This document shows positions 60,132-64,000 of a stretch of 64,000 bases of DNA, in pieces. Below the pieces are notes generated by a model that saw nothing but the letters and a program-made list of their open reading frames with translations, had not been told where the DNA came from and searched no databases. The stretch is from Leadbetterella byssophila_A (GTDB lineage: Bacteria > Bacteroidota > Bacteroidia > Cytophagales > Spirosomataceae). Each line of letters begins with the position of its first letter. Position 1 is the stretch's first letter. Position numbers and translations under genes: made by a program. Location of the stretch: positions 8,620 to 72,619 of the forward strand of contig JBEBRR010000011.1 of assembly GCA_040394735.1 (NCBI GenBank). Direction: 5' to 3'.

Positions 60132-61229
60132 CTAAAGTCCGAACTTTGTTTCTTCTATCATGTAGTCTACCACAGCGTTAAAACTGCCTGTTTCCTCATA
60201 AACCCTCAATTGCCTGTCGGCACCTGTACCATTTTTCATAATAGTGCTGATATAGCTGATCTCTTCGGTAGAGCCCAGCTGAACACCGGTTTCCCAGATA
60301 AATTCCAGCAGCTCATCTACCAGCTGTGAATAAGGCAGCTCCCCTTCTACCCCGAAATCGATCAGCTTGGAGTGAATGCCGTACCTGCCTGCCCGCCATT
60401 TGTTTTCGTTGATCAGGTATTTAGGGTAGGTCCGGTAGCTGAGGTTCTTCTCTTTCAGTGAATAAAGCCTGGCTACCAAGGCCTGCATGATAGCCGCGAG
60501 GCAGATCGTCTCATCTACCCGCATAGGTACATCGCAGATCCGGAATTCAATGGTAGGATAAAACGGGTGAAGCCGTAAATCCCACCAGATCTTCTTCCCG
60601 TTATCAATACAGCCGGTTTTAATGAGCAGCTTGATATAATCATCATACTCTGATGCACTTTCAAAATGTTCCGGGATTCCTGTCCGCGGAAATTTATCAA
60701 ACACCTTGGCCCGGTAAGAATGAAAACCGGTGTTTCTGCCGCACCAGAAAGGTGAGTTTACCGACAGCGCAAAAATATGCGGCAAAAAATAACGCAGCTG
60801 GTTCATGATCCGGATGGCATCGTTGCGGTCATCAATTCCCACATGCACATGCAGACCGAAGATCAGGTTACCCCGGGCCACATCCCGCATTTCATCGATC
60901 AGCTTATTGTAACGGTCGTCTTCTGTGATCAGCTGATGCTGCCAGTCGGAAAACGGATGGGTTCCTCCGGCTGCAATTTTCAGTCCCTGATTATCGGCCA
61001 GTTCCAGGAGCTTCTGCCGCAGAAAGGTCACCTCCTGGCGGGCTTCCTGGATATTGGTACAAATGTTGGTACCCATTTCCACCACCGCCTGGTGCATTTC
61101 CTGCTTGATCCTTTCCTGAAGCACCACCCTTCCGCCCTCCACTATTTTAGACATGTGGCTCTTCAGCTCTCTTGTCTCGGGATCGATGGTCTGAAATTCT
61201 TCTTCGATTCCCAGGGTAAACAGTCCCAT
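60132..61229 (-). CDS. Carboxylate-amine ligase, GCS2 (YbdK/COG2170) family
   Basis: A 365-residue member of glutamate-cysteine ligase family 2. The start GLFTLGIEEEFQTIDPETREL is diagnostic (GIEEE metal-binding). Further motifs are ALSVNSPFWCGRNTGFHSYRAKVFDKFPRTG, WWDLRLHPFYPTIEFRICDVPM and NKWRAGRYGIHSKLID. It forms an ATP-dependent amide bond, classically gamma-glutamylcysteine, but YbdK-like members often use other substrates. It begins 2 bp after the upstream ATP-grasp gene and precedes the amidotransferase gene by 22 bp. Confidence 0.92.
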   Translation of the reverse strand: MGLFTLGIEEEFQTIDPETRELKSHMSKIVEGGRVVLQERIKQEMHQAVVEMGTNICTNIQEARQEVTFLRQKLLELADNQGLKIAAGGTHPFSDWQHQLITEDDRYNKLIDEMRDVARGNLIFGLHVHVGIDDRNDAIRIMNQLRYFLPHIFALSVNSPFWCGRNTGFHSYRAKVFDKFPRTGIPEHFESASEYDDYIKLLIKTGCIDNGKKIWWDLRLHPFYPTIEFRICDVPMRVDETICLAAIMQALVARLYSLKEKNLSYRTYPKYLINENKWRAGRYGIHSKLIDFGVEGELPYSQLVDELLEFIWETGVQLGSTEEISYISTIMKNGTGADRQLRVYEETGSFNAVVDYMIEETKFGL

Positions 61230-61231
61230 CG

Positions 61232-62239
61232 TTATTTGCTTTTTTTCGTTGCTACTTTCTTAGGTTTTTCCTCATGGGGTGCAGGAGCAGCAGAAGCCTG
61301 GGAAACGTAGGTGCCCCAGGTGCAGTTATTTTGTCCCGCTTTGTGTGATCTCGCTCTTTCAATAGCGAAGTTGGCCGCGTTTTCCACCACCCACTCAAAA
61401 TTGGCCTGTCCTACAGAGTTGATATCCGCATCCGGAGCCGGGTTACAGAAATCAATAGCATACGGAATACCGTCACGAACGGCAAATTCCACGGTATTGA
61501 AATCATAGCCCAGCGCCTGGTTCAGTTTCAGCACATAATCTGTGATGGTAGCCATCAGCTTCTTGTGGGCTTCTCCCTGTGTTTTAGGCTGCGTGGCATA
61601 GCGAAGGTGGTGCGGGTTACGGGGCTCATACGGCATTATATGCACATATTTTCCTCCTATACAATAACAACGGTAATAATCTGTAAATATGATCTCTTCC
61701 TGGAGCAGCATCACCAACTGGCCGGTTTCGCCGTGCTTGACCCACAGGTCATCCGGATTCTCCACTTTATAAACGCTCTTCCAGCCCCCGCCGGCGTGGG
61801 GTTTCATATAGGCAGGAAACCCTACCCTTTCCAGCATATACTGCCAGTCCATGGGCATGGCCAGGTTTCTGAATGACTGATCGGAGGTGTCATCAGGACG
61901 CTCTTTCGAGGGTAATAACAGTGTTTTAGGCACCGGAACACCCAGCTTCACCGCCAGGCAGTTATTGAAAAATTTCTCATCGGCGCTCCACCAGAACGGG
62001 TTATTCACCACAGCAGCACCATTCAGCGCGGCATTTTTCAGATATGCACGGTAAAAGGGTACATCCTGCGAAATACGATCGAAAATGACCGCGTAATCTG
62101 TAGGAACGCCCTGTTCTACCTTGTCGATCAGAACGGGTTCAGCTACAATATCTTTTTTACCCGTTTTCTCATTTACCTTATCAATAAAAGCCCATGGAAA
62201 GGTATTTTCCATCCCGAACAATATCCCTACTTTTTTCAT
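61232..62239 (-). CDS. ATP-grasp ligase with Lys-rich C-terminal tail
   Basis: A 335-residue ATP-grasp protein (RimK-like). The domain includes AVVNNPFWWSADEKFFNNCLA, FPAYMKPHAGGGWKSVYKV (ATP-binding Lys and glycine-rich loop), LLQEEII, YRCYCIGGKYVHIMPYEP and YDFNTVEFAVRDGIPYAIDFCNPAPD (metal-binding Glu and Asn). The last 25 residues are low-complexity (ASAAPAPHEEKPKKVATKKSK) and lie outside the fold. It should ligate an amino acid or peptide. It lies 28 bp downstream of an esterase gene. Confidence 0.88.
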   Translation of the reverse strand: MKKVGILFGMENTFPWAFIDKVNEKTGKKDIVAEPVLIDKVEQGVPTDYAVIFDRISQDVPFYRAYLKNAALNGAAVVNNPFWWSADEKFFNNCLAVKLGVPVPKTLLLPSKERPDDTSDQSFRNLAMPMDWQYMLERVGFPAYMKPHAGGGWKSVYKVENPDDLWVKHGETGQLVMLLQEEIIFTDYYRCYCIGGKYVHIMPYEPRNPHHLRYATQPKTQGEAHKKLMATITDYVLKLNQALGYDFNTVEFAVRDGIPYAIDFCNPAPDADINSVGQANFEWVVENAANFAIERARSHKAGQNNCTWGTYVSQASAAPAPHEEKPKKVATKKSK

Positions 62240-62267
62240 TTGTATAATATTTATGATTTATTACTTT

Positions 62268-62978
62268 TTACTTTAATACGGCATCCAGGTATTCGGGAAA
62301 AGCCATATTCCATAACGGCCAGTCGTGCTTGGCCCACTTCTTTTCGTCATACCAGTGATGAATGCCTTTATGCTTCAGAATTTCCGAGAACCGCAGGGTC
62401 TCATTCCGGCATATATCCCAGTCAGAAGTGCCCAGCACAATTTTCATATGGTTAAATTTCCAGGCTTCCGCATTCGGCATAAATTCTACCGGATTGTTGA
62501 AATATACATTGTCATCGTGATACCCCCGCATAAAGCTGCTGATATCATAGGAACCGCTCATACCGATCACAAAAGAAGAAATATCCGGGTTTTTAAATCC
62601 GAAATTGACCGCATGGTAAGCGCCAAAGCTGCAGCCCGCCAGACCTATGCGGTGCACATGGTTTTCTTCCTGGATTTTAGGCACCAGTTCACTGATCAGG
62701 AAACGGGTATAGAGCTCATAATTGTATGCCCGGTCATGCGGAGAAATATTTTTCCCATAGAAGCTTTCAAAGTCGACGGTTTCTATGTTATAGGTCTTGA
62801 TCTTGCCGCCGTCTATCCATGGTTTTATGCTGTTAATCAGACCCATATCTTTGTTCTGGCTTACAGAACCCATTGAAGTAGGAAACATCAAAACCGGGTA
62901 TCCCCAATGCCCTATCATCTGCAGGCTAAGATTTTTGCCCAGAATATGAGAATAAAAATTGATGTTCCGTTCTTGCAT
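62268..62978 (-). CDS. Alpha/beta-hydrolase esterase (esterase D/EstA-like)
   Basis: A 236-residue alpha/beta hydrolase. The nucleophile elbow GCSFG (S117) lies in IGLAGCSFGAYHAVNF. The late His is in KWAKHDWPLWNMAFPEY; an acid in GTSDWDICRNETL is a candidate. There is no signal peptide, so it acts in the cytosol. It is the first gene of the minus-strand amidoligase operon. It may hydrolyse an ester or amide intermediate, or release the product; the substrate is unknown. Confidence 0.85.
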   Translation of the reverse strand: MQERNINFYSHILGKNLSLQMIGHWGYPVLMFPTSMGSVSQNKDMGLINSIKPWIDGGKIKTYNIETVDFESFYGKNISPHDRAYNYELYTRFLISELVPKIQEENHVHRIGLAGCSFGAYHAVNFGFKNPDISSFVIGMSGSYDISSFMRGYHDDNVYFNNPVEFMPNAEAWKFNHMKIVLGTSDWDICRNETLRFSEILKHKGIHHWYDEKKWAKHDWPLWNMAFPEYLDAVLK

Positions 62979-63060
62979 AGTTATTACATTTGTATTTTAA
63001 TAAGGGGTAAATTATATTACTCTGTGCAATAAACAAAATATTATTTTAAACAAATAAACT

Positions 63061-63876
63061 TTGGCAGCGAATTATTTTCAGATTATCCGAAATCAAACTA
63101 TATTCTCTAAATACCTCAAGCGGGAAATAATCTATGACCTGATCCTGCCCCGAAACGCTGCTCCCGGCCAGAGATTTCCTACCTTATATATGAATGACGG
63201 ACAGGACCTGGAGAAGCTTGCCCCGGAACAACTCTGTCAACGGTATTATAAAGACGGAGGTTCACCTTTCGTTTGGGTGAGTGTTCATACCAATGAAAGA
63301 CGGCTGCAGGAATACGGTACTTCCTATGTGGCCGATTACAAAAAAAGAGGAGCTCTTGCCACGGCTTATATGAGCTTTATTACGAAGGAGATGATGCCGT
63401 ACATCCGCGAAAATACGCCTTCATCCGTTGCGGCCGGTCAGAATTATTTTTGCGGATTTTCACTGGGGGGCCTTTCTGCTTTTGATATTGTATGGGAAAA
63501 TCCCGGCCTGTTTTCAAAGGCAGGCGTATTCAGCGGCTCTTTCTGGTGGAGAAGCAAAAGCTATGAGGAGGGTTATGATGAGGATCACGACCGCATTATG
63601 CATAATAAGGTGAAGGCCGGCCCCTTCAAACCGGGTTTAAAGTTCTGGTTTGAGTGCGGTACAAACGATGAAACGGAAGACCGGAACAATAACGGCATTA
63701 TCGACTCTATTGAAGACACCCTCGAGCTGATTGACGAGCTGCACACGATTGGTTATCCCAAAACCGACATCACCTACCTTGAAGTAAAAGGCGGTGAGCA
63801 TAACTTCAACACCTGGCAGGCTGTGTTCAGAGACTTTCTCGACTGGGCCTTAATTGAAAAATCTCCCAGGCCTTAG
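63061..63876 (+). CDS. Alpha/beta-hydrolase esterase
   Basis: A 271-residue hydrolase with S134 in FCGFSLGGLSAFD, acids in GTNDETEDRNNNGIIDSIED, and the catalytic His in VKGGEHNFNTWQAV. The start is TTG 63061: an in-frame TAA lies at 63055-63057 and the next ATG is 42 codons in. It resembles secreted or cytosolic esterases of the enterochelin-esterase type (PTLYMNDGQDLEK). No signal peptide is visible. It is divergent from esterase 1 across 82 bp, so one region probably controls both. Confidence 0.87.
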   Translation: MAANYFQIIRNQTIFSKYLKREIIYDLILPRNAAPGQRFPTLYMNDGQDLEKLAPEQLCQRYYKDGGSPFVWVSVHTNERRLQEYGTSYVADYKKRGALATAYMSFITKEMMPYIRENTPSSVAAGQNYFCGFSLGGLSAFDIVWENPGLFSKAGVFSGSFWWRSKSYEEGYDEDHDRIMHNKVKAGPFKPGLKFWFECGTNDETEDRNNNGIIDSIEDTLELIDELHTIGYPKTDITYLEVKGGEHNFNTWQAVFRDFLDWALIEKSPRP

Positions 63877-63907
63877 GTTTTGGCGGGGAGACTTTCCAGG
63901 AATACCG

Positions 63908-63951
63908 GCCGGTCATAACCGTTTTGAAGCGGCTATGACCGGCTGTTTTTT
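63908..63951 (+). terminator. Intrinsic terminator of the divergent esterase gene
   Basis: GCCGGTCATA (63908-63917) pairs with TATGACCGGC (63934-63943), extended by CCG/CGG inside one mismatch. The loop is TTTTGAAG, and TGTTTTTT follows. It is orientated for the plus-strand gene ending at 63876. Confidence 0.8.
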
Positions 63952-64000
63952 CAGAATGTTTCTTTGACAATCCGGAGGGTTCTGACAAGTTTCCCGTCAG
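63951..64000 (-). CDS. 3' end of a probable T9SS-sorted protein (partial)
   Basis: A minus-strand frame enters from the right edge and stops at TGA 63951-63953. Only 15 residues are visible: DGKLVRTLRIVKETF. A Gly-Lys followed by basic and hydrophobic residues near the C-terminus is typical of type IX sorting domains. The short length makes this tentative. Its stop codon falls within the T-tract of the neighbouring terminator. Confidence 0.35.
   Translation of the reverse strand, partial: DGKLVRTLRIVKETF

Noticed and set aside
59432..60181. 249-codon plus-strand open frame in the amidoligase cluster
   Set aside because: Lies fully antisense to the amidotransferase gene and its spacer; composition follows the complementary strand and no motif is seen.

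Overview
The window reads as chromosome of a member of the Bacteroidota, most likely the Cytophagales. Three things point there: a type IX secretion/gliding lipoprotein (PorW/SprE-like) together with proteins carrying T9SS C-terminal sorting domains; repeated -7 boxes of the Bacteroidota form TAnnTTTG with little sign of Shine-Dalgarno sequences; and lineage-typical enzymes such as the PcrB/GGGP-synthase family and the long, insert-bearing form of IspG. Genes are dense, often overlapping by 1-11 bp, and base composition looks moderate (about half G+C by eye). I saw no rRNA, tRNA, CRISPR array, insertion sequence or prophage.

Layout. 1-2.6 kb: the end of a propeller-like protein, a Nudix hydrolase and a TPR histidine kinase. 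2.8-7.0 kb (minus): a compact phoH - M43 metalloprotease - comEB - acpH - holA operon, divergent from dnaB (7.25-8.8 kb, TTG start). 8.8-12.3 kb (minus): lysA and a glutaryl-CoA dehydrogenase with a 4-bp overlap, followed by a Gfo/Idh/MocA oxidoreductase. 12.6-15 kb: arginine deiminase plus a CtlX-type hydrolase, a probable arginine to citrulline to ornithine pair. 15.1-17.2 kb: another Gfo/Idh oxidoreductase and a nitroreductase. 17.6-23.4 kb: a TolC - RND - adaptor efflux operon behind a 433-bp intergenic region that holds a 26-bp palindrome. 23.4-30.6 kb: an A+T-rich unrecognised gene, an EEP nuclease-fold lipoprotein, a second TPR kinase with its NarL-type regulator, and two secreted proteins of unknown role. 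30.7-37.6 kb: a MerR/TipAS regulator, sucC, a LolD-like ATPase, an OmpR/HisKA two-component pair, and a sodium/solute symporter preceded by an unannotated 33-residue membrane peptide. 37.6-43.3 kb: PorW/SprE, an MBL hydrolase and a large T9SS-targeted metalloprotease-like protein. 43.3-56.7 kb: housekeeping genes (recQ, GGGP synthase, folK, a glycosyltransferase, aat, pyrR, pth, queE, ispG, OmpA lipoprotein, trxA) mixed with small proteins.

The most unusual block is 56.9-63.9 kb. Read from the right on the minus strand it runs esterase, ATP-grasp ligase, GCS2-type carboxylate-amine ligase, class-I glutamine amidotransferase, a second ATP-grasp-like protein and a class-III aminotransferase, with gaps of 28 bp or less or overlaps; a second esterase is divergent. 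The family content predicts ATP-dependent assembly and release of a small amide- or peptide-bonded compound. Its product is not readable from sequence. I cannot tell without a search whether this exact arrangement has been described; related amidoligase neighbourhoods are known in comparative genomics.

Two proteins, at 55.7-56.3 kb and 61.2-62.2 kb, end in Lys/Ala/Pro-rich tails; the first tail is long and histone-H1-like. A degenerate A/T-rich repeat family sits at several gene ends (8.8, 15.0, 33.6 and 53.6 kb) and at two of them supplies the stop codon.
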